DNA of 64,000 nucleotides. Origin: Bacillus cytotoxicus (lineage in GTDB: Bacteria; Bacillota; Bacilli; Bacillales; Bacillaceae_G). Position 1 is the first letter of the stretch; every line of letters begins with the position of its first letter. The translations under genes were made by a program, and so were the position numbers. Under the pieces are notes generated by a model. That model saw nothing but the letters and a program-made list of their open reading frames with translations. It made no database searches and was not told the DNA's origin. Of this stretch, positions 19,711-27,702 are shown piece by piece. Where the stretch lies: positions 101,289-165,288 of the forward strand of contig NZ_JAMBOP010000007.1 in the NCBI RefSeq assembly GCF_023715645.1, read 5' to 3'.

Positions 19711-20214
19711 ATGAAAAAAATTGTACTTATTGGTTCGGGTGGTTCGGGGAAATCTACATTAGCAAGGCATTTAGGAGAAAAGCTAAAAATTAATGTTTAC
19801 CATCTTGATGCATTATTTTGGAAACCTAATTGGGTAGGTGTTCCGAAAGAGGAACAAAGAGAAGTACAAAATGATTTAATTAGAGAAGAAGAATGGATTA
19901 TTGATGGGAATTATGGCGGGACAATGGAAATAAGACTTAACGCCGCTGATACAATCATCTTTCTCGATATTCATAGAGCAATATGTATATATCGGGCTTT
20001 CAAAAGAATCGTACAATATCGAAACAGAACAAGGCCAGATATGGGCGAAGGATGCGAAGAAAGATTTGACCGTGAATTTTTCAAATGGATATGGGAGTAT
20101 CCAACGACCAGAAGACCTGCGATTTTAGAAAGACTGGATCAATTATCTAGGGATAAAAAGGTGATTATTTTAAAATCACCAAAAGAAGTTCGACGTTTTT
20201 TAGAGCGAGTGTAA
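19711..20214 (+). CDS. P-loop NTPase/kinase-like protein, FlaR-related family
   Basis: Small cytoplasmic P-loop protein of 167 aa. It has a Walker A GSGGSGKS at residues 7-14, then VYHLDALFWKPNW, EEWIIDGNYGGTM and TIIFLDIHRAICIYRAFKR, a combination seen in proteins annotated as DNA topology modulation FlaR-related or adenylate-kinase-like. The biochemical function of the family is not firmly known. ATG 19711 is preceded by AAGGAGGG; a longer in-frame extension to 19660 lacks a ribosome binding site. Confidence 0.8.
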   Translation: MKKIVLIGSGGSGKSTLARHLGEKLKINVYHLDALFWKPNWVGVPKEEQREVQNDLIREEEWIIDGNYGGTMEIRLNAADTIIFLDIHRAICIYRAFKRIVQYRNRTRPDMGEGCEERFDREFFKWIWEYPTTRRPAILERLDQLSRDKKVIILKSPKEVRRFLERV

Positions 20215-20373
20215 TAGTTTTGAACGATAGAGCCTATTAAAAAGAATATATCCATTTCCCTACATCAATTATTGGGTATGATGTCCTGTATGAAGAGTAC
20301 CTAGAAATATTTACTGGGGAAAATTAAATTTATTTGTTCATAAAAATAATCCGTGCTACAATGAAAACGAATT

Positions 20374-20462
20374 GAAACAGGGGAGCCGATATGGCTGAGA
20401 GGATGTAACAATACATCGACCCTTAACCTGATCTGGATAATGCCAGCGTAGGGAGTTGTATC
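20374..20462 (+). ncRNA. TPP riboswitch of the thiamine-precursor transport operon
   Basis: Conserved blocks GGGGAGCC, GGCTGAGAGG, GACCCTTAACCTGATCTGGA and TAATGCCAGCGTAGGGAG identify a second THI element. It precedes a terminator at 20503-20539 and the transport operon starting at 20777. Confidence 0.96.
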
Positions 20463-20502
20463 AAGAATCGTAGCGATTGTTATTCTATGATAACTTGTAT
20501 AT

Positions 20503-20539
20503 AAGGCTTTCCTGCTTCGCTGCAGGAAAGCCTTTTTTG
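20503..20539 (+). terminator. Riboswitch terminator of the transport operon
   Basis: AAGGCTTTCCTGC pairs perfectly with GCAGGAAAGCCTT around a short TTCGCT loop, followed by T6. It serves as the off-state terminator of the TPP riboswitch. Confidence 0.9.
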
Positions 20540-20551
20540 TATGAAATTTAT

Positions 20552-20745
20552 GTAACTACTCATTTTTTAGCATATAGATTGCTGACATGAAAAAACAAAT
20601 GACAATGCACCTCGCAATCTTTCTTTGTTTTAAAACGTAGCGCGTGGCAGGAAAAGGCCCTGACCGCATCTATACATGGCCAGTCCCTCTCACCCCTATA
20701 AAAAATGCTTTCCCGCCTTTTTTTATAAGGCAACTGAGTAGCTAC
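20552..20745 (-). repeat. Interspersed repeat, family A, inside a riboswitch leader
   Basis: Bounded by GTAACTACTCA and TGAGTAGCTAC, with the core CGTGGCAGGAAAAGGCCCTG and CATGGCCAGTCCCTCTCACC. It lies between the riboswitch terminator and the ribosome binding site of the first transport gene, so read-through transcripts must carry this structured element in the 5' UTR. Confidence 0.8.
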
Positions 20746-20776
20746 GAAATTTATTTAATATAAGGAGGAATTTAGT

Positions 20777-21097
20777 ATGTCACAGCAAGTTACAGTTTCA
20801 TTTTCAGTTGTACCACAAGCAAAGCATAAAGATGTGTATGCGGTTGTAGATAAAGCGATTGAGGTTGTTCAGCAATCAGGTGTGCGCTATGAGGTTGGTG
20901 CAATGGAAACGACGATGGAAGGGGAATTAGACGAGCTTCTTGATATTATTAAACGTGCGCAGCAAGCTTGCATAGATGATGGGGCGGAAGAAGTGATTAC
21001 TTCTATTAAAATCCACTATCGTCCGAGCACAGGCGTAACGATTGATGAAAAAGTGTGGAAGTATCGTGAAGAATATGAAAAAACAGAAACGATCTAA
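20777..21097 (+). CDS. MTH1187-family thiamine-binding protein
   Basis: Cytoplasmic protein of 106 aa of the MTH1187/YkoF-like thiamine-binding family (DUF77): SFSVVPQAKHKD at the N-terminus, VRYEVGAMETTMEGELDELL in the middle and IKIHYRPSTG near the C-terminus. Members bind thiamine or its pyrimidine part. Placement first in a TPP-riboswitch operon with an HMP-type ABC importer agrees with this. RBS AAGGAGG precedes ATG 20777. Its 3' end overlaps the permease gene. Confidence 0.88.
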   Translation: MSQQVTVSFSVVPQAKHKDVYAVVDKAIEVVQQSGVRYEVGAMETTMEGELDELLDIIKRAQQACIDDGAEEVITSIKIHYRPSTGVTIDEKVWKYREEYEKTETI

Positions 21098-21845
21098 CAT
21101 AGCGATTACAACAGTTTGGCTGTTCCTTCTCATTGCAATATGGGAAGGAGCTGTTTCGGTATTCCATATTGAACCGTGGATTTTGCCGAAGCCTTCTGCA
21201 ATTGTACATGAACTTATTGAAATGAAAGATTTATTACTTCCTAATACGGTGCAGACTTTGCAAGAGGTTTTCATAGGATTATTTTTTGCGATTATACTTG
21301 GAACGAGCATTGCGATGATTATGGATGTGATTCCATTATTCCGCTTGTTAATGAATCCGTTATTAGTGGTTTCACAAACAGTTCCGATTGTTGTACTAGC
21401 ACCGTTATTTATTATTTGGTTTGGCTACGGAATGCTGCCGAAAGTAATGGTTGTTATTCTCGTATGCTTCTTTCCAATTACACTTAGTATTTTAGAAGGT
21501 TTTCAAACGGTAGATCAATCGATGCTAAAGTTGCTGCAAACAATGCGGGCAAGTAAGTGGCAAGTTTATCAAAAAGTGAAATTTCCAGCTGTACTGCCAT
21601 ACTTTTTTTCAGGATTAAAAATTGCTGTTACATATAGCGTAATGGGGGCCATTATTGGGGAATGGCTTGGGGCAAGTGAAGGTTTAGGCGTGATGCTGAC
21701 AAGGGCAACGAAATCGTTTTTAACAGCTCGTGTGTTTGGGATTGCCGCTGTTATTGTCTGTGTGACGCTACTCTTGTACTTTGTTGTTGAATTTATGGCA
21801 AGACTAACAGCACCGTGGGTTTACAGAAAGGATGGAGAGAAATGA
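21075..21845 (+). CDS. ABC transporter permease for thiamine pyrimidine precursor (ThiX-like)
   Basis: About 256 aa, six predicted membrane helices and the BPD permease EAA loop region (MRASKWQVYQKVKFPAVLPY followed by FSGLKIAV). It belongs to the SsuC/TauC/ThiX-type permeases. ATG 21075 (MKKQKRSN) is preferred; it overlaps the previous gene by 23 bp, implying translational coupling, and its ribosome binding site (GTGAAGA) is weak. Operon partners are the lipoprotein and ATPase downstream. Role in importing HMP or formylaminopyrimidine is inferred from the riboswitch and neighbours. Confidence 0.87.
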   Translation: MKKQKRSNIAITTVWLFLLIAIWEGAVSVFHIEPWILPKPSAIVHELIEMKDLLLPNTVQTLQEVFIGLFFAIILGTSIAMIMDVIPLFRLLMNPLLVVSQTVPIVVLAPLFIIWFGYGMLPKVMVVILVCFFPITLSILEGFQTVDQSMLKLLQTMRASKWQVYQKVKFPAVLPYFFSGLKIAVTYSVMGAIIGEWLGASEGLGVMLTRATKSFLTARVFGIAAVIVCVTLLLYFVVEFMARLTAPWVYRKDGEK

Positions 21846-22834
21846 AAAAAGGGTTAAAAGTGTTATTAGCAGCTTCGTTATTATTTACATTTGCAGGTTG
21901 CTCAGCAGGTAAGAAAGAAGAAAGTAAAGAGAAGAAAGTAACGGTAGTATTGGACTGGTTTCCAAATACAAACCATACTGGTTTATATGTAGCAAAGACG
22001 AAAGACTATTATAAAAAACAAGGTTTAGATGTAGAAATTATTCAGCCAGGTGAAAATACGTCTGCTGAACAAATGGTTGCATCAGGAAAAGCGGATTTTG
22101 GTGTAAGTTATCAAGAGAACGTAACAACAGCACGGGTTGAAGATATTCCAGTTGTATCAATTGGTGCCGTTATTCAACATAATACATCTGCATTTGCATC
22201 TTTAAAAAAGGATAACATCACATCTCCAAAAGCATTTGAAGGAAAACGATATGGCGGTTGGGGAGCACCAGCTGAAGAGGCTACTCTAAAAACAGTGATG
22301 GATAAGCATCAAGCAGACTATAATAAAGTGCAAAAGGTTGTACTTGGACAAACAGATTTCTTTAAATCGATTGGCCGGGACGCTGATTTTGAGTGGATCT
22401 ATTATGGCTGGGATGGTATTGAAGCAAAGAGAAAAGGCATTGAGTTAAACACGATTATGCTAAAAGATTTAAATCCAGCGTTAGATTATTATAGCCCTGT
22501 TATGATTACAAGTGAAAAACATGCAAAACAAGATAAAGACTTTGTGAAGAAATTTATGAAAGCAACAACAGAAGGTTATGACTTTGCGATTAAAGAACCG
22601 AAAGAAGCAGCGGATATTTTAATTAAAAATGTACCAGACATTAATAAAGATTTAGTACAAGAAAGCCAAAAATGGTTAAGTACGAAATACCAAGATGATG
22701 CGAAAGCGTGGGGAGTACAGAAGGAAGAAGTATGGACGAATTATATGAATTTCTTATATGACAATAAAGTCATTAAAAAGAAAATTGATGTGAAAGCGGC
22801 CTTTACGAACGAATTCCTTCCAAGTGAAAAATGA
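21842..22834 (+). CDS. Substrate-binding lipoprotein, ThiY/NMT1-like
   Basis: Lipoprotein of 330 aa; the signal peptide MKKGLKVLLAASLLF ends in the lipobox FAGC, so Cys20 would be lipidated and anchor the protein outside the membrane. The mature part has VVLDWFPNTNHTGLYVA, the hallmark of the NMT1/THI5-like binding proteins that capture thiamine pyrimidine precursors. The start ATG overlaps the permease stop (ATGA), preceded by GGATGGAGAG. It works with the permease and ATPase of the same operon. Confidence 0.92.
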   Translation: MKKGLKVLLAASLLFTFAGCSAGKKEESKEKKVTVVLDWFPNTNHTGLYVAKTKDYYKKQGLDVEIIQPGENTSAEQMVASGKADFGVSYQENVTTARVEDIPVVSIGAVIQHNTSAFASLKKDNITSPKAFEGKRYGGWGAPAEEATLKTVMDKHQADYNKVQKVVLGQTDFFKSIGRDADFEWIYYGWDGIEAKRKGIELNTIMLKDLNPALDYYSPVMITSEKHAKQDKDFVKKFMKATTEGYDFAIKEPKEAADILIKNVPDINKDLVQESQKWLSTKYQDDAKAWGVQKEEVWTNYMNFLYDNKVIKKKIDVKAAFTNEFLPSEK

Positions 22835-23580
22835 GCGGACTACAAGTAAAAGACGTTGCGAAAACATTTGATGGAAAAACAGTGCTAGAGCATATGAACG
22901 TCTCGGTTCAAGAGGGGGAATTTGTCTCTTTTGTTGGACCGAGTGGCTGCGGAAAAAGTACGTTATTAAACATTATTGCTGGCATTGAACAAGCAAATGA
23001 TGGAGATGTACTTTACGAAAACCAATCCGTTATGAATCGGAATATTGTGAGCTATATGCCGCAGCAAGATCTCCTGCTTCCGTGGCGTTCGGCTCTTCAT
23101 AATATCGTATTACCGTTAGAAATTGAAGGGCAATCAAAAAGAAAACGATTAGAAATTGGTATGGAAGCATTAAAGCAGTTTGGACTTGATGAATATGCAG
23201 ATCATTATCCAGGTGCGTTATCAGGTGGAATGCGGCAGCGTGTTAGCTTCTTACGTACGTATTTATGTGATAAACCGATTATGCTACTTGATGAGCCCTT
23301 TGGAAAACTAGATGCATTTACAAAAATGGAAGTGCATAGCTGGTTATTAGAATCATGGCAAAAAGGGAAACAAACGATCATTATGGTTACACATGACTTA
23401 GACGAAGCGATTTTATTATCAGATCGTGTTTTCATTCTATCGCAGCAACCATCAACAATTGTCGGCGAAGTGAAAGTGAACTTGCCGCGCCCTCGAACGA
23501 TGGACATGTTAACGTCAGAAGAGTTAAAAGAAGATAAAACAGTGATATTAAAAATATTGGCTCCTTATATGAGGAAATAA
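22831..23580 (+). CDS. ABC transporter ATPase (ThiZ-like)
   Basis: ATPase of 249 aa: Walker A GPSGCGKST, Q-loop MPQQDLLLPW, signature LSGGMRQR, Walker B IMLLDEPFG and switch His in VTHDLDEA. Resembles the nitrate/taurine/ThiZ class. Start overlaps the lipoprotein stop codon (ATGA), so the four genes form one tightly coupled operon ended by the terminator at 23588. Confidence 0.92.
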   Translation: MSGLQVKDVAKTFDGKTVLEHMNVSVQEGEFVSFVGPSGCGKSTLLNIIAGIEQANDGDVLYENQSVMNRNIVSYMPQQDLLLPWRSALHNIVLPLEIEGQSKRKRLEIGMEALKQFGLDEYADHYPGALSGGMRQRVSFLRTYLCDKPIMLLDEPFGKLDAFTKMEVHSWLLESWQKGKQTIIMVTHDLDEAILLSDRVFILSQQPSTIVGEVKVNLPRPRTMDMLTSEELKEDKTVILKILAPYMRK

Positions 23581-23587
23581 GGTATTG

Positions 23588-23632
23588 CCCCTTAACGGTT
23601 TTTGATACAATTATCGTTAAGGGGTTTTTTAT
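23588..23632 (+). terminator. Terminator of the thiamine-precursor transport operon
   Basis: CCCCTTAACG and CGTTAAGGGG form a perfect 10-bp stem with a 17-nt loop, followed by T6. Confidence 0.88.
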
Positions 23633-23657
23633 TATAAAAGTATGAAGGGAAAGTGTT

Positions 23658-24722
23658 ATGCAAAAGGTTGATTATGAAATTCAGCATGCAAAAACAATAA
23701 AAGAAAGTTTGGAATATAAACAGTCGCCAAAAGAAAAAAACTTCTTTTCAATTGGTGCGAGGGGTCATTATGAAAATCCTATTAGCGATATTATGACTTT
23801 TTTTATGCATCCGAGAGAAGAACATGGATTTCAAACACTGTTTTTGCAAAGTTTAGCGAAGTGTTTAAGCGTTAATATAGATGTATTGAGCTTTTTATCA
23901 ATAGAAAGAGAAGTAGTAACAGATGAAGGAAATCGAATCGATATTTTAATTGAAGGAGAAGACTGGGTAATTGTAATCGAAAATAAAATTTATCATCAAG
24001 TGTTAAATCCACTAGATGAATATATAGAGTTTATTAATAGTACATACCCAAACAAACCTTGTTATTTTATACTTCTCTCTTTAGAAAAAAAGATGATTAA
24101 TCATGATAATTGGATGAGTCTTTCATATGTTCATTTTATTAATGAAATTGAAAAAGGATTAGGTAAATATGTATTGAAATGCGGAACAACAAAGTGGATG
24201 GTCTTTTTTAGAGAGTATGTAATGAATATTAAAGCTTTAATAGGAGAAGAAACCATGGATCAAAAAATGTTGAGCTTTATACAAAATAATTATGCGCAAA
24301 TTAATGAGATTATAAAAATGAGATCACAATATTTAAATTACATATCTAAAGAAATACAAGCAATTATGCAAGAATTAGGACATGAAAAAGTTACATATAA
24401 AATTTATGAGGGATGGGGAGAAAATAAAGTTGGAATTAAATTTTCCTCTAAGGAACGCTGGGGTCCAAAGACGAATATTGTGTTTGTTGTAAAAGAAGAC
24501 GGAGAGTTCGAAGTAGATTATTATATATATGGCATTGAAGAAGAAGAATGGGATGCTCTAGATCAACATTTCTTGAATGAGAAATATGATGCTTGGATAG
24601 AGGGAGATACAATTTGTGCTTATGGTTTAAAAGAAGAATATAATTCTCTTGCACTAGAACAAGGTTTACAGGAATTTAAAAGGGTGCTCCAACTAATGGA
24701 TGAATTTTATAAAAATAAATGA
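23658..24722 (+). CDS. PD-(D/E)XK nuclease-like protein
   Basis: Soluble protein of 354 aa. The region GNRIDILIEG...VIVIENKIYHQV gives the PD-(D/E)XK active-site pattern with Asp95, Glu108 and Lys110, and NPISDIMTFFMHP upstream resembles the conserved N-terminal helix of the PDDEXK_4 type (PF14281-like). The C-terminal half (about 190-354) has no motif I recognise. ATG 23658 has GGGAAAG upstream. It stands alone between the thiamine transporter and the ABC-F gene, with no methylase or helicase partner, so it is not a classical restriction enzyme; a defence or DNA-maintenance role is possible but unproven. Confidence 0.75.
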   Translation: MQKVDYEIQHAKTIKESLEYKQSPKEKNFFSIGARGHYENPISDIMTFFMHPREEHGFQTLFLQSLAKCLSVNIDVLSFLSIEREVVTDEGNRIDILIEGEDWVIVIENKIYHQVLNPLDEYIEFINSTYPNKPCYFILLSLEKKMINHDNWMSLSYVHFINEIEKGLGKYVLKCGTTKWMVFFREYVMNIKALIGEETMDQKMLSFIQNNYAQINEIIKMRSQYLNYISKEIQAIMQELGHEKVTYKIYEGWGENKVGIKFSSKERWGPKTNIVFVVKEDGEFEVDYYIYGIEEEEWDALDQHFLNEKYDAWIEGDTICAYGLKEEYNSLALEQGLQEFKRVLQLMDEFYKNK

Positions 24723-24848
24723 TAATGTAAATTATTTATAAGCAGGAATTTTAACAAATTTGTAGAATGTAGCATATGATGGAATAAATGTATGATTTTT
24801 GTTTATTCTATATACAAATAATAATTTATAAAGAGGTGAAAGGATAAG

Positions 24849-24887
24849 ATGACTTTATCAACTGTTCTTCAAATGGTTTTGGCTTGA
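24849..24887 (+). CDS. Leader peptide upstream of the ABC-F gene
   Basis: Twelve-codon ORF MTLSTVLQMVLA preceded by AGAGGTGAAAGG, one of the better ribosome binding sites in the region. It is followed by hairpin-forming sequences and a terminator before the ABC-F gene. This is the arrangement known for antibiotic-inducible attenuation of ABC-F, erm and cat genes. Translation is inferred from the ribosome binding site and context only. Confidence 0.72.
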   Translation: MTLSTVLQMVLA

Positions 24888-24966
24888 TAAGGGGGAAGTC
24901 TGCCCAATTTTTGAGTAAAAGCCAACCGAAAGACAGTAGATAAAGAACCTTATTCCTTTTTTACGA
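24875..24966 (+). promoter_or_regulatory. Alternative RNA structures of the ABC-F leader
   Basis: TTGGCTT at the uORF end pairs with AAGCCAA (about 24919-24925), with flanking GG/CC. AACCTTATTCC (24956-24966) can pair with GGATGAGG (24981-24988), the left arm of the downstream terminator, forming an antiterminator. GGATAAG (24842-24848), overlapping the uORF ribosome binding site, could pair with CTTATTCC and block that antiterminator. Pairings were found by eye and not scored thermodynamically. Confidence 0.5.
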
Positions 24967-24979
24967 TAATAATTTGTAA

Positions 24980-25010
24980 TGGATGAGGTGTGTTTGCCTT
25001 ATCCATTTTT
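24980..25010 (+). terminator. Attenuator terminator before the ABC-F gene
   Basis: TGGATGAGG pairs with CCTTATCCA (9 bp, one G-U) around TGTGTTTG, followed by T5. It lies 82 bp upstream of the ABC-F start codon, after the leader peptide, so it should end transcription in the uninduced state. Confidence 0.75.
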
Positions 25011-25091
25011 ACGTTTAATGAATTGAATATTGTTTTTATTATACTGTTCTCTCGTTTGGCTTTAGATGTAAAGCGAAAAGGAGAGAGTAAA

Positions 25092-26630
25092 ATGAGTATG
25101 TTATCAGTTGAAAATCTTATCCATATGTATGGGGATAAAATAATCTTTCAAAATATTGCTTTTCGATTACTACGAGGTGAGCATGTTGGTCTTGTAGGAA
25201 GCAATGGAGCGGGAAAATCGACATTATTGCGGATATTAGCAGGGGAGTTGCTTCCTGATAAGGGAACGATTGAGTGGTTTCCTCATATGAAGATTGGTTT
25301 TTTACAGCAACATATAGATTTGCAGGCCGGTGTAACGATTATGAAGTATTTACAAAGTGCTTTTGCTCACTTGTATGATATCGAGAGTAGGATGCTGCAA
25401 ATCGCAGAGAAAATGGCAACAGGTGATAACCTGGAACAATTGTTAGTGCAATACGGAGAATTCCAAAGTGTACTAGAGCATTCTAATTTTTATCATATTG
25501 AGGAAAAAATCGAAATGGTCGCTGCCGGATTAGGAATTTTAGAACTCGGTATGGATCGTGATGTGACGCAACTAAGCGGTGGCCAACGAACAAAACTGTT
25601 ACTAGGAAAATTATTATTAGAAGAGCCGCATGTTTTATTACTAGATGAACCAACAAACTATCTTGATAGCGTGCATATTGAATGGCTTATGGGGTATTTG
25701 AGAAATTACGAGCATGCTTATATTGTTGTTTCGCATGATGAAAGGTTTTTAAATGAAATTACGAATGTCATTTATCATTTAGAGCATAAAGGACTGAAAC
25801 GATATATCGGTAATTATCAAACATTCCTAACAAACCATGAGCAAAATAAACAGCAATTACAAGTAGCGTATGATAGGCAGCAAAAAGAAGTGGAACGACT
25901 AAAGAGTTTTATTCAAAAGAATAAAATTCGTAAAGCAAAACAAGCAAAGAGCCGTGAGAAGGTATTAGCAAAAATCAATCAAATCGGAAAGCCAACTTCT
26001 GCGTTGCAACCACGTTTTATGTTTCAGGTGCACTTGGATCCTGTTAGCCGAATTTTAGAGACAGAAAATATGCAGATTGGTTATAAAGAGCCATTATTCG
26101 GCCCAATTGATTTACAAATAAAGCGCGGTGAAAAAATTGCGATCGTCGGCTATAACGGAATTGGGAAAACAACAATGTTAAAAACATTGCTTGGGTATTT
26201 GCAGCCTTTAAGCGGCACGGTGCAAATAGGAGAGCGAGTAAACCCGGCTTATTTTGCACAAGAAGAATTTTCCACGGAGCAAACACCGCTTGAGGAAGTA
26301 TGGTCATTGCGGCCGGATATGAATCAAAAACAAATTCGGCAAGCACTAGCAAAGTGTGGTTTAACAGAAGAGCATATTATGCAGCCGCTTTGCTCTTTAA
26401 GCGGCGGAGAACAAACGAAAGTACGCTTATGCGAATTAATGTTAACAGGAAGTAATGTACTTGTTTTAGATGAACCGACGAATCATTTAGATGTTCGAGC
26501 AAAAGAAGCGCTGAAGCAAGCTCTTACGCAATATGAAGGCACGGTGCTGCTCGTTTCTCATGAACCAGACTTTTATGAAGAATGGGTGACGCAAGTTTGG
26601 AAAGTGCAGGACTGGTGTAAACGCGCTTAA
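25092..26630 (+). CDS. ABC-F family ATPase (ribosome-associated type)
   Basis: Soluble protein of 512 aa with two ABC domains and no membrane segment. Domain 1 has GSNGAGKST and LSGGQRTKLLLG...LLLDEPTNYLD; domain 2 has GYNGIGKTT and LSGGEQTKVRLCE...LVLDEPTNHLD. A basic linker (KNKIRKAKQAKSREKVLAKI) forms the interdomain arm. ABC-F proteins bind the ribosomal E site and relieve stalling or confer antibiotic protection. ATG 25092 follows AAAGGAGAGAG. The attenuator leader suggests inducible expression by ribosome-targeting drugs, so a resistance ABC-F is likelier than a housekeeping YfmM/YdiF-type one, but the substrate drug cannot be read from sequence. Confidence 0.88.
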   Translation: MSMLSVENLIHMYGDKIIFQNIAFRLLRGEHVGLVGSNGAGKSTLLRILAGELLPDKGTIEWFPHMKIGFLQQHIDLQAGVTIMKYLQSAFAHLYDIESRMLQIAEKMATGDNLEQLLVQYGEFQSVLEHSNFYHIEEKIEMVAAGLGILELGMDRDVTQLSGGQRTKLLLGKLLLEEPHVLLLDEPTNYLDSVHIEWLMGYLRNYEHAYIVVSHDERFLNEITNVIYHLEHKGLKRYIGNYQTFLTNHEQNKQQLQVAYDRQQKEVERLKSFIQKNKIRKAKQAKSREKVLAKINQIGKPTSALQPRFMFQVHLDPVSRILETENMQIGYKEPLFGPIDLQIKRGEKIAIVGYNGIGKTTMLKTLLGYLQPLSGTVQIGERVNPAYFAQEEFSTEQTPLEEVWSLRPDMNQKQIRQALAKCGLTEEHIMQPLCSLSGGEQTKVRLCELMLTGSNVLVLDEPTNHLDVRAKEALKQALTQYEGTVLLVSHEPDFYEEWVTQVWKVQDWCKRA

Positions 26631-26691
26631 TAGTGAGGAAAGTGTTTCATATTAACGGAATAAACTATAGAAGAGAGGAGGTGGGGGTGTT

Positions 26692-27215
26692 ATGGATATC
26701 TTTTCGATTCTTGCGGAGGAACGTATTCGGCAATCGCTGAAAGATGGTGAATTTGAAGACTTGCCAGGGAAAGGGGAGCCTCTTAAGTTAGAAGATTTAT
26801 CCCGCATTAACGGACAGTAAGTCCCCCACCTCAAAGGTCCGAGAAAATTCAAGAAGATAGGTGGTGGATAACTGTCCGTAAAAGCCCGATTGGTTCAACT
26901 AACCATCAGTGGGGGATGAAGAAAACCCCCACTGATGGAAGTTTCACTTTATCAATGATTCCAGAAGAACTTCGTATGAGCTACAAAATTTTTAAAAATG
27001 CGGGTATGATTCCTGAAGAAATGCATCTGCAAAAAGAGATGTTAAAAATAGAAGATTTAATTGCGTGTTGTCATGATGAGGCAGAGAGAAACCAATTACA
27101 AGAAGAATTTACAGCAAAATCACTTCGTTTTCAACAACTTCTCGAAAGGCGCAAACTAAAGGAAACAGCTTCATTTGGTTTATATCGCGATAAAATATTT
27201 CAAAAACTTTTGTAA
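26692..27215 (+). pseudogene. DUF1992 (DnaJC28-like) gene interrupted by bcr1
   Basis: The N-terminal part from ATG 26692 (RBS GGAGGTG) reads MDIFSILAEERIRQSL...LPGKGEPLKLEDL. It then enters a bcr1-like element and stops at 26820. The C-terminal part resumes after the element as SMIPEELRMSYKIFKNAG... to 27215. Removing the element plus one TTTAT copy joins codon 36 to the rest in frame and gives a 123-aa protein of the DUF1992 family (KGEPL and IPEELRMSYK motifs). The insertion leaves a 42-codon truncated product and a possible C-terminal piece starting at an ATG inside the element (26916). Confidence 0.85.
26801..26952 (+). repeat. bcr1-like element disrupting the DUF1992 gene
   Basis: Element starting CCCGCATTAACGG, with ATAACTGTCCGTAAAAGCCC and GATTGGTTCAACTAACC, and a 13-bp hairpin CCATCAGTGGGGG/CCCCCACTGATGG before AAGTTTCACTTTAT. 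TTTAT flanks both ends (26796-26800 and 26948-26952), a 5-bp target duplication. Same family as elements at 30110, 39866, 40610 and 55733. Confidence 0.85.
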
Positions 27216-27413
27216 GGGAGTTCATATGATTTTGAAGTAAATAAGAGATAAAAATCGCTATCTGTACTATTTATCCGAAATTTATCCTAATTTAGGTAAA
27301 AATGTGATTTTATTAGAGGATATAGAGGTAGTTTTGGCGAATATTTAATTATAATTGTTTTCCCTGAAAAATATAAATCGCACTCTATTGGAGAGTGAAA
27401 GGGGGATTTTAGA

Positions 27414-27656
27414 ATGGACATGGAAATGGTAGTAGGCGTTATATTTTTTGCTTTACTAGTTGCAATTATTGTAAAAGTAAATGGATCGAGTGGGAGAAAA
27501 AAGAGACGAAGCCGATATAATTCTGATTCAACGGATAGCTATAGTGCACCAATATTTTTTGCAGGTTCTAATGATAGCTCAGGAGATTGCGGAAGCTTTT
27601 TTGGCGGAGATGGAGGCAGCTGCGGCGGTGGAGATGGCGGTGGTGGTGGCGATTAA
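27414..27656 (+). CDS. Small membrane protein with Gly/Ser-rich tail
   Basis: 80 aa: one N-terminal membrane helix (VVGVIFFALLVAIIVKV), a short basic stretch (GRKKRRSRY), then a Ser/Asp segment and a C-terminal low-complexity tail of Gly, Asp and Cys (GGDGGSCGGGDGGGGGD). The arrangement predicts a single-pass membrane protein. AAAGGGGGA lies upstream of ATG 27414 and a terminator follows directly, which supports a real monocistronic gene. Function unknown. Confidence 0.7.
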   Translation: MDMEMVVGVIFFALLVAIIVKVNGSSGRKKRRSRYNSDSTDSYSAPIFFAGSNDSSGDCGSFFGGDGGSCGGGDGGGGGD

Positions 27657-27659
27657 TAG

Positions 27660-27690
27660 AGAAATGCGCCCGAAAAGGCGCATTTTTGAT
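27660..27690 (+). terminator. Terminator after the Gly-rich membrane protein
   Basis: AATGCGCC and GGCGCATT stem with a CGAAAA loop, then TTTTGATT. Confidence 0.85.
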
Positions 27691-27702
27691 TGCTTTGAAA
27701 TT

